This document shows positions 1 through 5,375 of a stretch of DNA of 8,531 bases, one piece after another. The translations under genes were made by a program, and so were the position numbers. The stretch's first letter is position 1. The number at the start of each line of letters is the position of its first letter. The notes beneath the pieces were generated by a model. It was given only the letters and a program-made list of their open reading frames with translations, had not been told where the DNA came from and did not search any database. The DNA is from Bdellovibrionales bacterium (lineage in GTDB: Bacteria; Bdellovibrionota; UBA1018): assembly GCA_018968995.1 (NCBI GenBank), contig JAGWZD010000072.1, forward strand, positions 1 to 8,531, in the 5' to 3' direction.

Positions 1-1046
1 CTGGTAAAAAGGGGACTATCCAAAAGATCGCAGGATCAACGGTGATTATTGCTACTGGTGCCCGACCAGTCTCTCGGTTTCCAGTAGATGGAAAAGTGGT
101 TCTTGATAGCAACAGCATTTTATCAATGAAGCGCGTGCCGAAAAGCATGGTGGTTCTGGGCGCTGGAATCATCGGTTGTGAGTACGCGAGTATGTTTTCA
201 ATGGCTGGAACGAAGGTTTTTCTGGTCGATCGGCGCAATGAAATTCTCGCATCGGTAGATCGTGAGATTGTGGATCATTTGCAGGAAAGATTTGAGCAGC
301 AAAACATGGAAATTCTGCTTGAGTCTGATGCTGTAAAAGTTGCCGTTTTACCCTCGAAAAAAGGCGCTACAGTTCATCTGAGTAATGGAAGAAAGATTAA
401 GTGTGAGGTGGTTTTACTGGCGCAAGGCCGGCAAGGAAATACTCAGGACATGGGTCTTGAATCGGTGGGTATTCAGGCTGATGAGCGAGGGCTATTAAGG
501 GTCGATGAGCATTTTAGAACGGCTCAGCAAAATATCTATGCGGTTGGCGATGTGATTGGTTCTCCGGCGCTGGCTTCGACGAGCATGGAGCAAGGTCGAA
601 TTGCTGCGTGTCATGCTTTTCGAATTGAGGATGGGAGAGAGCTCTACCGAATGCCGGAGATATTTCCCTATGGCATTTACACGATCCCCGAGGTTTCGAT
701 GGTGGGTCGAACCGAAGAGGACTGCCGAGCAGATAAATCGTTAGACATCGTGGTGGGTCGTTCAAAGTATCGTGAAGTAGGGCGCGGTCAGATCGTGGGT
801 GATCGGTCAGGGTTGCTGAAGATTATTTTCGATCGTAAGTCATTGAAAATTCTTGGCGTTCATATCGTTGGCGATAATGCTGCTGAATTGGTGCATATTG
901 GCCAGGCCGTGATGCAATTGGGCGGCGATCTTTATTACTTTATCAATTCCGTGTTCAATTACCCGACGCTTGCAGAAGCATACAAGCTCGCGGCGATGGA
1001 CGCGCTGAACCAGCTCCGCAAAGAGACTAAAGGAACAAAAAGATGA
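1..1046 (+). CDS. sthA: Soluble pyridine nucleotide transhydrogenase (SthA-like), 3' part
   Basis: Flavoprotein of the pyridine nucleotide-disulfide oxidoreductase family; SthA moves reducing equivalents between NADPH and NAD+ in the cytoplasm. The frame (codons from base 3) is open to the left edge, so about 347 residues remain. The N-terminal FAD-binding part, roughly 120 residues in the family, lies outside the window. Visible are the NAD(P)-binding loop GAGIIG (about nt 159-176), the second FAD motif YAVGDVIG (about nt 537-560), the dimerisation segment [10 protein letters not shown] and the C-terminal [10 protein letters not shown]. In disulfide reductases such as lipoamide dehydrogenase the last site carries a catalytic His-Pro; Phe-Asn-Tyr-Pro there is typical of SthA and argues against those enzymes. 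The GTG at 42 is internal (a Val before IIATGARP) and not the true start. The stop overlaps the eno start as ATGA, which suggests translational coupling. Family call is firm; substrate preference is inferred. Confidence 0.93.
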   Translation, partial: GKKGTIQKIAGSTVIIATGARPVSRFPVDGKVVLDSNSILSMKRVPKSMVVLGAGIIGCEYASMFSMAGTKVFLVDRRNEILASVDREIVDHLQERFEQQNMEILLESDAVKVAVLPSKKGATVHLSNGRKIKCEVVLLAQGRQGNTQDMGLESVGIQADERGLLRVDEHFRTAQQNIYAVGDVIGSPALASTSMEQGRIAACHAFRIEDGRELYRMPEIFPYGIYTIPEVSMVGRTEEDCRADKSLDIVVGRSKYREVGRGQIVGDRSGLLKIIFDRKSLKILGVHIVGDNAAELVHIGQAVMQLGGDLYYFINSVFNYPTLAEAYKLAAMDALNQLRKETKGTKR

Positions 1047-2332
1047 AAATAGATCGTATTGTAGCGCGTGAAGTAATGGATTCTCGTGGTTTTCCGACAG
1101 TAGAGGCTGAAGTCTACTCTGGCGGCCAGATGGCGCGGGCGATGGTACCGTCTGGCGCCTCGACTGGTGAAGGAGAAGCTCTGGAGCTTCGAGACGGCGA
1201 TGCCAAGCGTTTTGGTGGCAAAGGAGTCCGAACCGCTGTGTCGCATGTGAATGGACCGATTGCTCAAGCGTTACAAGGGAAGTCTTTCGACACACAAAAG
1301 CAGCTCGATGAAGCTTTGCTAAAGCTTGACGGCACCGCCAACAAGTCGAAGTTTGGCGCCAACGCTATTCTTGCTGTCAGTATGGCCGCAATCCGTCTTC
1401 GTGCGCAGCTGGCAGGGAAACACCTGTGGCAAGAAGTGGCCTCCGAATTCGCTGGGTCAGGGGTTACTCTTCCAGTTCCTTTAATGAATATTCTGAATGG
1501 CGGAAAACATGCCGATAACGGTCTGGCCATCCAGGAGTTCATGATTGTGCCCGCGGGCTTTGGAAAATTCAGTGAAGCCCTTCGCGCAGGAGCGGAAGTT
1601 TTTCACCGTCTGAAAAAGATTCTACACTCCAAGGGATTATCGACTGGTGTTGGTGACGAAGGGGGATTTGCGCCAAGTATTCCAGGCGAAAATCCGCACC
1701 AGCAGGTGCTTGAACTCATTTTGACCGCCATTCGTGAGGCAGGATATCAGCCCGGAAAAGACATTTTCTTGGCGCTAGACTGTGCCGCTAGCGAGTTTTC
1801 TCCGAAAGCAGGGGAGTACGCGTTTGAGGGAAAAAACCGTTCGTCGTCTGAAATGATCAAGATTTATAGCCAATGGGTGGATCAGTATCCTATTCTATCT
1901 ATAGAAGACGGTCTTGCAGAGCATGATTGGTCAGGCTGGTCAGAGCTGACTCAAGTGCTGGGTTCGCGCTGTCAGCTGGTTGGGGACGATTTGTTTGTGA
2001 CTAATCCGATCTTCCTGAAAAAGGGGATCGATGGAAAAGTCGCAAATTCGATCCTCATCAAGCTGAATCAGATCGGAACCGTTACTGAAACTCTGCAAAC
2101 CATGAAGATGGCGGCAGCTGCAGGTTATTCGCAGATTTCTTCGCATAGAAGTGGCGAAACCGAAGATGCCTTCATCGCGGATCTAGCCGTAGGCACGGAC
2201 TGCGGACAGATCAAGACGGGTTCTGCTTCGCGAACGGACCGGATGGCGAAGTATAACCAACTCCTCAGGATCGAGGAGTGGCTCGGGGACAAGGCTCGTT
2301 TTCCGGGGCTGAAAGTGTTTCGTAAGGGGTGA
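1043..2332 (+). CDS. eno: Enolase (2-phosphoglycerate dehydratase)
   Basis: Catalyses 2-phosphoglycerate to phosphoenolpyruvate in glycolysis; in proteobacteria it can also be a degradosome component. At 429 aa it is a normal full length. The N-terminal domain has SRGFPTVE and the SGAST loop (residues 37-41). Catalytic and metal residues, placed by comparison with E. coli enolase, are all present: E165 (QEF), E206 (GDEGG), D246, E288 (IEDG), D315 (GDDLF), K340 in the signature [11 protein letters not shown]368 in [10 protein letters not shown] and K391 in KTGS. The ATG at 1043 overlaps the sthA stop and has an AAGGA Shine-Dalgarno at 1030-1034, eight bases upstream. An ftsB-like gene follows after 50 bp, the eno-ftsB order also known from Pseudomonas. 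No promoter or terminator is evident at either junction, so co-transcription with sthA and ftsB is likely. The reading frame is intact with no missing residue. Confidence 0.98.
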   Translation: MKIDRIVAREVMDSRGFPTVEAEVYSGGQMARAMVPSGASTGEGEALELRDGDAKRFGGKGVRTAVSHVNGPIAQALQGKSFDTQKQLDEALLKLDGTANKSKFGANAILAVSMAAIRLRAQLAGKHLWQEVASEFAGSGVTLPVPLMNILNGGKHADNGLAIQEFMIVPAGFGKFSEALRAGAEVFHRLKKILHSKGLSTGVGDEGGFAPSIPGENPHQQVLELILTAIREAGYQPGKDIFLALDCAASEFSPKAGEYAFEGKNRSSSEMIKIYSQWVDQYPILSIEDGLAEHDWSGWSELTQVLGSRCQLVGDDLFVTNPIFLKKGIDGKVANSILIKLNQIGTVTETLQTMKMAAAAGYSQISSHRSGETEDAFIADLAVGTDCGQIKTGSASRTDRMAKYNQLLRIEEWLGDKARFPGLKVFRKG

Positions 2333-2382
2333 CCTTTCGGACGCGGCGCCTGCGGTGAGTTCCCCAGGAAGGATACGACAGG

Positions 2383-2745
2383 ATGTCGCGTTTAGGCTTT
2401 CATTGGAATCCTCACCGAGTATGGCTCGCTATTTTTGGCTTATGGTTTGTTTTACTGACAGGGGTATTTAACCGCTGGCTGGGTAGTCCTGGACTGATTC
2501 AGTGGTGGCGCTTGGAGTCGCTGCTCTCTCAGCGTCAAGCGAAGCTGGTTGAGATTGAAAACCATGTATTGGCTCTCTCGACGGATCAGGTGAGGCTGGA
2601 ACGAAGCGCGATTGCTCAGCAACGCGAAATTCGCAAAGTCTTAGGTTATGTTCGGCCCGACGAGCTGATTTTTGACTTTTCAGCCGAGCGATCTGGAAAG
2701 AGGGCCTCTCTGGGCTCCGCTCTGAGTCAGGTGGCCGGTCGATAG
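2383..2745 (+). CDS. ftsB: FtsB/DivIC-like septum formation initiator protein
   Basis: Small bitopic inner-membrane protein of the divisome. FtsB-family proteins pair with FtsL and bind FtsQ to control septal peptidoglycan synthesis. The 120 residues show a short cytoplasmic N-terminus, one membrane helix at about 12-29 (VWLAIFGLWFVLLTGVF), a predicted periplasmic coiled coil at about 40-82, and the motif LGYVRPDELIFDF (87-99), which resembles the family's conserved Gly-x-VRPGE segment. The last 20 residues are polar and unremarkable. The ATG at 2383 follows AGGAAGG (2366-2372) by 10 bases. Its position directly behind eno supports the call. Length and topology match the family, but sequence identity in this family is low, so FtsB is chosen over other one-helix coiled-coil proteins on motif plus synteny. 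Confidence 0.8.
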   Translation: MSRLGFHWNPHRVWLAIFGLWFVLLTGVFNRWLGSPGLIQWWRLESLLSQRQAKLVEIENHVLALSTDQVRLERSAIAQQREIRKVLGYVRPDELIFDFSAERSGKRASLGSALSQVAGR

Positions 2746-2746
2746 G

Positions 2747-2765
2747 GCTTCAGAAGCGATTTTTT
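2747..2765 (+). terminator. Weak intrinsic terminator after ftsB
   Basis: GCTT (2747-2750), loop CAG and AAGC (2754-2757) are followed by GA and six T (2760-2765), starting directly after the ftsB stop. The stem has only four pairs, so termination would be partial at best. The T run overlaps the TTGACA that starts the next promoter candidate. Confidence 0.35.
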
Positions 2766-2792
2766 GACAGGTGGTGTAAAGCCCTGCACACT
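2764..2792 (+). promoter_or_regulatory. Candidate sigma70-type promoter for the cold-shock gene
   Basis: A perfect TTGACA (2764-2769) is followed after 17 bases by CACACT (2787-2792), which matches TATAAT at only three of six positions. The -35 is convincing, the -10 is poor. If used, transcription would start near 2799, giving a leader of about 50 nt and removing the first few bases of the leader hairpin described at 2796-2834. Confidence 0.35.
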
Positions 2793-2795
2793 ACC

Positions 2796-2834
2796 TTTAG
2801 GGGCTGGCCACGGAATGGCATAGCAGACCCTAGG
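2796..2834 (+). promoter_or_regulatory. Leader hairpin reaching into the csp Shine-Dalgarno
   Basis: Read as RNA, 2796-2802 pairs with 2828-2834 (seven pairs, two of them G-U). Inside, 2803-2806 pairs with 2821-2824 and 2807-2810 (GCCA) with 2816-2819 (UGGC), closing a CGGAA loop. A three-base and a one-base bulge are needed. The 3' arm covers AGG (2832-2834) of the AGGAGG Shine-Dalgarno at 2832-2837, so the fold could limit ribosome access. Folded by eye; no energy was computed. Confidence 0.4.
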
Positions 2835-2848
2835 AGGTTACTCCACGG

Positions 2849-3064
2849 ATGGCTTCGGGTAGGGTGAAATGGTTCAATGACGCTAAGGGTTTTGGCGTCA
2901 TTGAACGGGGTGAGGGTGAAGAAGTTTTTGTTCATTACTCTGCGATTGAAGGGGCCGGTCGGCAAGCCGATGACCGCAAAACTCTCAAGCAAGGGGAGTC
3001 CGTCCGGTTTGATTTGTACGTCGGACAAAAAGGATTAAACGCCCGCAATGTGAGGCGCATCTAG
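2849..3064 (+). CDS. Cold-shock domain protein (CspA family)
   Basis: Single-domain OB-fold protein that binds single-stranded RNA and DNA, typically an RNA chaperone that melts mRNA structure. At 71 aa it is a normal full-length Csp. It opens with SGRVKWFND, carries RNP1 as KGFGVI (residues 13-18) and RNP2 as VFVHY (26-30), and has the expected short basic end NARNVRRI. Val17 replaces the more usual Phe of KGFGFI. The ATG at 2849 has a strong AGGAGG (2832-2837) 11 bases upstream. It appears monocistronic, with its own candidate promoter and a terminator at 3073-3098. The mRNA is unusually structured: a leader hairpin touches the Shine-Dalgarno, and codons 8-20 contain a perfect 12-bp inverted repeat. 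Whether expression is cold-induced cannot be told from sequence; many Csp paralogues are constitutive. Confidence 0.95.
   Translation: MASGRVKWFNDAKGFGVIERGEGEEVFVHYSAIEGAGRQADDRKTLKQGESVRFDLYVGQKGLNARNVRRI
2872..2906 (+). repeat. Perfect 12-bp inverted repeat within the csp coding region
   Basis: GTTCAATGACGC (2872-2883) and its exact reverse complement GCGTCATTGAAC (2895-2906) flank an 11-base spacer. In RNA the pairing can continue inward by U-G, A-U, A-U and G-U, leaving a three-base loop, for up to 16 pairs. It begins 23 bases after the start codon and covers the codons around RNP1. There is no T run, so it is not a terminator. Confidence 0.9.
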
Positions 3065-3072
3065 GCTGTGAA

Positions 3073-3098
3073 AACGCTTAAATAGGGCGTTATTTTTT
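3073..3098. terminator. Shared terminator between convergent csp and queF
   Basis: AACGC (3073-3077) pairs with GCGTT (3087-3091), extendable by two G-U pairs, and is followed on the plus strand by A and six T (3093-3098). This is a plausible intrinsic terminator for csp. On the minus strand the same stem ends in TTTT (3074-3071). The queF stop codon TAA (3092-3090) lies partly inside the stem, so the hairpin could stop both transcripts, though the minus-strand T run is weak. Confidence 0.65.
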
Positions 3099-3521
3099 CT
3101 TTGTTTCGTGCTTCGCGCGAATAATGGTTTTGATGTTGCCACGCACGTTGAAGTCGCCGACGACTTCCATTTCCCAGGGTTGTAAGAGCTGAACAAGGTC
3201 GTCGAGAATGACGTTGACGACATCTTCGTGAAAAATACCTCGATCACGATACTGATTAATATACAGTTTCAAGCTCTTGAGCTCGACGCACCAATCCTTT
3301 GGGACGTACTTGATAGTGATGGTGGCGAAATCTGGGAATCCAGAGGCCGGACAGACGCACGTGAATTCAGGGCAGTTAAACTCAACGGTGTATCGGCGAT
3401 GCTTGGTGCGATTTTGAAAACGAACCAGCTTCGCCTCAGCAATGATGCGAGCACCATCCGGTCGTGCATTCGCTAGCGTCAGATTTCCAGAAGCTTTGTT
3501 TGTCTTGCTTGAGTTTCGCAT
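3090..3521 (-). CDS. queF: NADPH-dependent 7-cyano-7-deazaguanine reductase QueF (type I)
   Basis: Reduces the nitrile preQ0 to the amine preQ1 with two NADPH, the last cytoplasmic step before tRNA-guanine transglycosylase in queuosine synthesis. The 143 residues match the short unimodular (Bacillus-type) QueF rather than the long two-domain E. coli form. Visible are the catalytic segment CVCPASGFPDF, with the thioimide-forming Cys57 and the proton-relay Asp64 by comparison with the B. subtilis enzyme, the QueF motif ELKSLK (80-85), which contacts NADPH, and FHE with Glu99, which binds preQ0. The ATG at 3521 has AAAGG four bases upstream. A GCGCC/GGCGC hairpin (3523-3540) overlaps that site. 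It is the last gene of a four-gene minus-strand run; no other queuosine gene is in the window. No preQ1 riboswitch was recognised upstream. The 20-residue N-terminal extension is polar and of unknown role. Confidence 0.95.
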   Translation of the reverse strand: MRNSSKTNKASGNLTLANARPDGARIIAEAKLVRFQNRTKHRRYTVEFNCPEFTCVCPASGFPDFATITIKYVPKDWCVELKSLKLYINQYRDRGIFHEDVVNVILDDLVQLLQPWEMEVVGDFNVRGNIKTIIRAKHETKKK

Positions 3522-3522
3522 G

Positions 3523-3540
3523 GCGCCTTTCTAGCGGCGC
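3523..3540 (-). promoter_or_regulatory. Hairpin overlapping the queF ribosome-binding site
   Basis: On the minus strand GCGCC (3540-3536), an eight-base loop and GGCGC (3527-3523) form a five-pair GC stem one base before the ATG. The GG of the AAAGG Shine-Dalgarno is inside the 3' arm. The stem is short and could be chance. Confidence 0.3.
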
Positions 3541-3559
3541 AGCACTCAGAGCGCAATAC

Positions 3560-3928
3560 TTACTGCGTTTTTTCTGTTGAAGTTGGCGTTGGCGTTGGCG
3601 ATGCCGATCTTACGGTTTTCGAATCGCCGCCTTTTCTTTTTTTGATGCCCTTGTGGCTTTCTTGCGTCTCGGCCTCACGAGCTGCTTGCTCGGGCTCATT
3701 TCGATTCATATCGATTAAACAGCGCTCGAAGCCTGGAGTGCCGCGCTCATAAATGATTCCAGCAGCATCTGTGCATGTAACAGGTTTTCTGTCTATATTT
3801 TGAGGCTCGAATAGGGGTTCCTCGGCTTGTCCTGGAATGATGGCCAACCATCCGCATAGGGCCACGGCAAGACTAGAAAAGAGGCAAAGGGCGATGCGTC
3901 GGGAATAATAGTAAATCGGATTCTTCAT
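3560..3928 (-). CDS. Small secreted protein of unknown function (122 aa)
   Basis: I do not recognise a family. The protein starts with Arg10-Arg11, a long hydrophobic stretch (about 12-32) and a plausible signal-peptidase I site after GQA (35), so it is probably exported to the periplasm. The mature part has a compact region with two cysteines (C52 and C70) spaced by a Gly-rich segment (AAGIIYERGTPGFER), possibly a disulfide loop. A charged Glu/Lys-rich stretch follows (about 78-104), then a Pro-Thr repeat tail PTPTPTS. An in-frame ATG at 4054 would add 42 polar residues before the signal peptide and overlap the upstream gene by 95 bases, so the ATG at 3928 is preferred; it has GAAGG nine bases upstream. 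That site is buried in a 7-bp hairpin. The start lies 31 bases behind the PEBP gene and the stop 38 bases before queF, suggesting an operon. Confidence 0.7.
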   Translation of the reverse strand: MKNPIYYYSRRIALCLFSSLAVALCGWLAIIPGQAEEPLFEPQNIDRKPVTCTDAAGIIYERGTPGFERCLIDMNRNEPEQAAREAETQESHKGIKKRKGGDSKTVRSASPTPTPTSTEKTQ

Positions 3929-3945
3929 GCGAAGCTGCCTTCGCA
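3928..3945 (-). promoter_or_regulatory. Perfect 7-bp hairpin over the RBS and start of the 122-aa gene
   Basis: On the minus strand TGCGAAG (3945-3939), loop GCAG and CTTCGCA (3934-3928) form a perfect stem whose last base is the A of the ATG. The Shine-Dalgarno GAAGG (3942-3938) lies in the 5' arm and loop. If it forms, it would hide both ribosome contacts. Confidence 0.45.
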
Positions 3946-3959
3946 AAGACGGTGCCGAA

Positions 3960-4454
3960 CTATCCCGCTCTTCGATGTTGCCTCGCGTACAGGCCGACTG
4001 CTTGAGTTTGTGCGATGACATGCTCTTGAATGCGGCGTCGGAGTTCCTCACCACTCATTTTTCCTGGGAGCTCGATATGCCCTTTTAGGGCGTATAAAGT
4101 GATTCGGTAGCGGTGGGGAGGGTCGTCAGGGGGTGGGCATGGTCCAAAGTAGCCTAATTTTCGGGCGGTATTGAGTCCCTGGCGTATCCCATGCGGTAGA
4201 ACCTCTTGAGGTGGAATTCCGGCAGGAAGGTGGCGTACTTGCGGAGGGATGCTGTAGACCACCCAATGGAAAAAGGTACCCTGAGGCGCGTCCGGATCAT
4301 CCATGATCAGCGCAAACGCTTCAGTTTCATCTGGAGGAGATTGCCAGCGGATCTCGGGTGAGGAGTTATCGGAATCGCAGGTGTAGCGGACGTCGAATCG
4401 TTGCGTCTCGGTTTGTATCGCGTCAGTTGTCAGTTGAAAGGGGGTGTTCAGCAC
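3960..4454 (-). CDS. YbhB/YbcL-type PEBP (phosphatidylethanolamine-binding protein) family protein
   Basis: Belongs to the bacterial YbhB/YbcL branch of the PEBP/Raf-kinase-inhibitor-like fold, whose biochemical role in bacteria is mostly unsettled. The 164 residues carry the family's landmarks in order: YTCDSDNSSPEI (24-35), DPDAP (53-57), HWVVY (63-67), GYFGPCPPP (101-109) and HRY (114-116), which together line the anion-binding pocket. There is no signal peptide, so it is probably cytoplasmic; several relatives are periplasmic. The only in-frame start before the conserved N-terminus is GTG at 4454; an in-frame TGA lies at 4463-4461. No clear Shine-Dalgarno precedes it, so translation may be weak. 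It sits 59 bases behind the 252-aa secreted-protein gene and 31 bases before the 122-aa gene, all on one strand. Function here is not inferable beyond fold and probable ligand pocket. Confidence 0.92.
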   Translation of the reverse strand: MLNTPFQLTTDAIQTETQRFDVRYTCDSDNSSPEIRWQSPPDETEAFALIMDDPDAPQGTFFHWVVYSIPPQVRHLPAGIPPQEVLPHGIRQGLNTARKLGYFGPCPPPDDPPHRYRITLYALKGHIELPGKMSGEELRRRIQEHVIAQTQAVGLYARQHRRAG

Positions 4455-4513
4455 AGAGCATCACTCAAGCAAGGCTGGTGCCGAGGTGAGGTGGACCGCT
4501 TGAGAATAGGCGC

Positions 4514-5272
4514 TTAGGGAGCAGATTTCCCCAGAGAGGTCTCGTCTTTAGATTCCTTCTGATCGTTCTTGTCTTCGTCCACGTCCACAGTGTCGGGTAG
4601 TTCGGCTCCCCGGTTTCTAAATTGAAAAAATGCGGCGTCAAAGGACCTGTTTTTTCCAGAAATCTCAGTGCACTGCCGAATCTTTATTCGTTGTTGAACC
4701 GTCTTCATAGACGGCAGCCGTCTTTCGATGACTCGCTCGCTGAGGAGATCCGGTGCAGCTTCAGCAACGTAGACGCTGCTGTGCATGCCGCGACGTCTGT
4801 CGAGCCGATCTCTTTGATAGAGTACAAGTGCATCATGTTCCTGAGAGGCGAGGCAACGCCCAAAAAAGGCACGGCTTTCGTGGACGGTCTCTCGCGTCTT
4901 AGGATCTAAAAGCTTTCCAGGAAAAGTGAGCCGTTGAGGTTTCAACTTTCCGTCTGCGCGCACGATAAACAGTGAACGTTCGTTATCCTCTGGGGAGCTG
5001 CCCGAGAGCAGAAGGTACGGGGTGGCGTCGCCTGAAGGTTTTAGCCAAGAGATCACTGTCAGATCTTTGAGAGGTGTGAGGTTCAGAGGTTGAGGGATCG
5101 TTGTGTTTGCAGCGGTGGATTGGAACTGAATCGTAGAGCCATTGGGGGAGGGGGCGAGATTTTCCCATTTTCTGGACTCTGCCCGAGCTAGAGAAGCGCT
5201 TGCAGTCATCAGGAGAACTGGAGCGAGGAGGAAAACGCTTTTTGAGATCGTGGTTGGGATTAAGGCGCTCAT
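4514..5272 (-). CDS. Secreted protein of unknown function (252 aa)
   Basis: I do not recognise a family. From the ATG at 5272 the protein has a signal peptide: short N-region with one Lys, hydrophobic core at about 13-27 and an ARA cleavage site after residue 31. A TTG at 5299 would add nine residues (MKKVLKYQF). Neither start has a well-placed Shine-Dalgarno (AAAGG lies about 17 bases before the ATG), so the start is uncertain. The mature protein opens with a Ser/Thr/Asn-rich stretch (40-60), then likely beta-strands (LTVISWL, YLLLSG, SLFIVRADG) and a basic segment with two cysteines 61 residues apart (C140 and C201). It ends in a strongly charged Asp/Glu/Lys tail from about residue 226 (DVDEDKNDQKESKDE). 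The mix of strands, paired cysteines and charged tail suggests a periplasmic or surface protein. It is the first gene of the minus-strand run and is divergent from nfu. Confidence 0.75.
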   Translation of the reverse strand: MSALIPTTISKSVFLLAPVLLMTASASLARAESRKWENLAPSPNGSTIQFQSTAANTTIPQPLNLTPLKDLTVISWLKPSGDATPYLLLSGSSPEDNERSLFIVRADGKLKPQRLTFPGKLLDPKTRETVHESRAFFGRCLASQEHDALVLYQRDRLDRRRGMHSSVYVAEAAPDLLSERVIERRLPSMKTVQQRIKIRQCTEISGKNRSFDAAFFQFRNRGAELPDTVDVDEDKNDQKESKDETSLGKSAP

Positions 5273-5312
5273 AAACTGATATTTTAGGACCTTTTTCAAA
5301 AAAAGCGTGAAT

Positions 5313-5352
5313 TTCTACAAAAATTGAAACTGTGCTATGCTCGCGTCAAAAT
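5313..5352 (+). promoter_or_regulatory. Candidate promoter(s) for nfu in the divergent intergenic region
   Basis: Two overlapping plus-strand candidates lie upstream of nfu. One is TTGAAA (5324-5329), 17 bases, CAAAAT (5347-5352), matching consensus at five and four of six positions. The other is an extended -10, TG at 5333-5334 followed by TATGCT (5336-5341), with a poor -35 near 5313. On the minus strand TTGACG (5349-5344) could be the -35 of the divergent 252-aa gene and would overlap the first nfu -10. Confidence 0.45.
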
Positions 5353-5375
5353 AGCATCTTTATTTGAGGTCTCTT

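Noticed and set aside
840..1295. Minus-strand open frame of 151 codons across the sthA-eno junction
   Set aside because: It lies antisense to two well-supported genes, has a His/Gln/Arg-rich composition typical of a reverse-frame artefact, and no family features.
1311..1327. AAGCTTT-GCT-AAAGCTT inverted repeat in eno
   Set aside because: It is internal to a conserved coding region (Ala-Leu-Leu-Lys-Leu) and within chance expectation.
3112..3121. 10-bp palindrome TTCGCGCGAA near the 3' end of queF
   Set aside because: It encodes ordinary Arg-Ala codons and is not near a promoter.
3522..3560. preQ1 riboswitch ahead of queF
   Set aside because: The space is under 40 bases and I see no preQ1 aptamer pattern (C-rich loop plus A-rich tail); only a short GC hairpin is present.
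3552..3573. Terminator-like CGCA-N8-TGCG followed by six T on the plus strand
   Set aside because: No plus-strand transcript is expected here; the T run is the complement of Lys/Thr codons at the end of the 122-aa gene, and the stem has four pairs.
3896..3928. Twin-arginine (Tat) signal in the 122-aa protein (SRRIALC)
   Set aside because: The position that should be Phe is Ala, and the hydrophobic core is strong, which favours the Sec route.
3929..4054. Longer start (ATG at 4054) for the 122-aa secreted protein
   Set aside because: It would put 42 polar residues before a good signal peptide and overlap the PEBP gene by 95 bases; the ATG at 3928 has a Shine-Dalgarno.
4464..4504. 7-bp inverted repeat CTCAAGC/GCTTGAG in the gap before the PEBP gene
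   Set aside because: The 27-base spacer and absence of a T run make it unconvincing; repeats of this size and spacing are expected many times by chance.
4699..4723. Alternating CCGTCT/AGACGG/CCGTCT able to form two exclusive hairpins
   Set aside because: Six-base arms within a coding region are readily explained by codon choice; no regulatory position.
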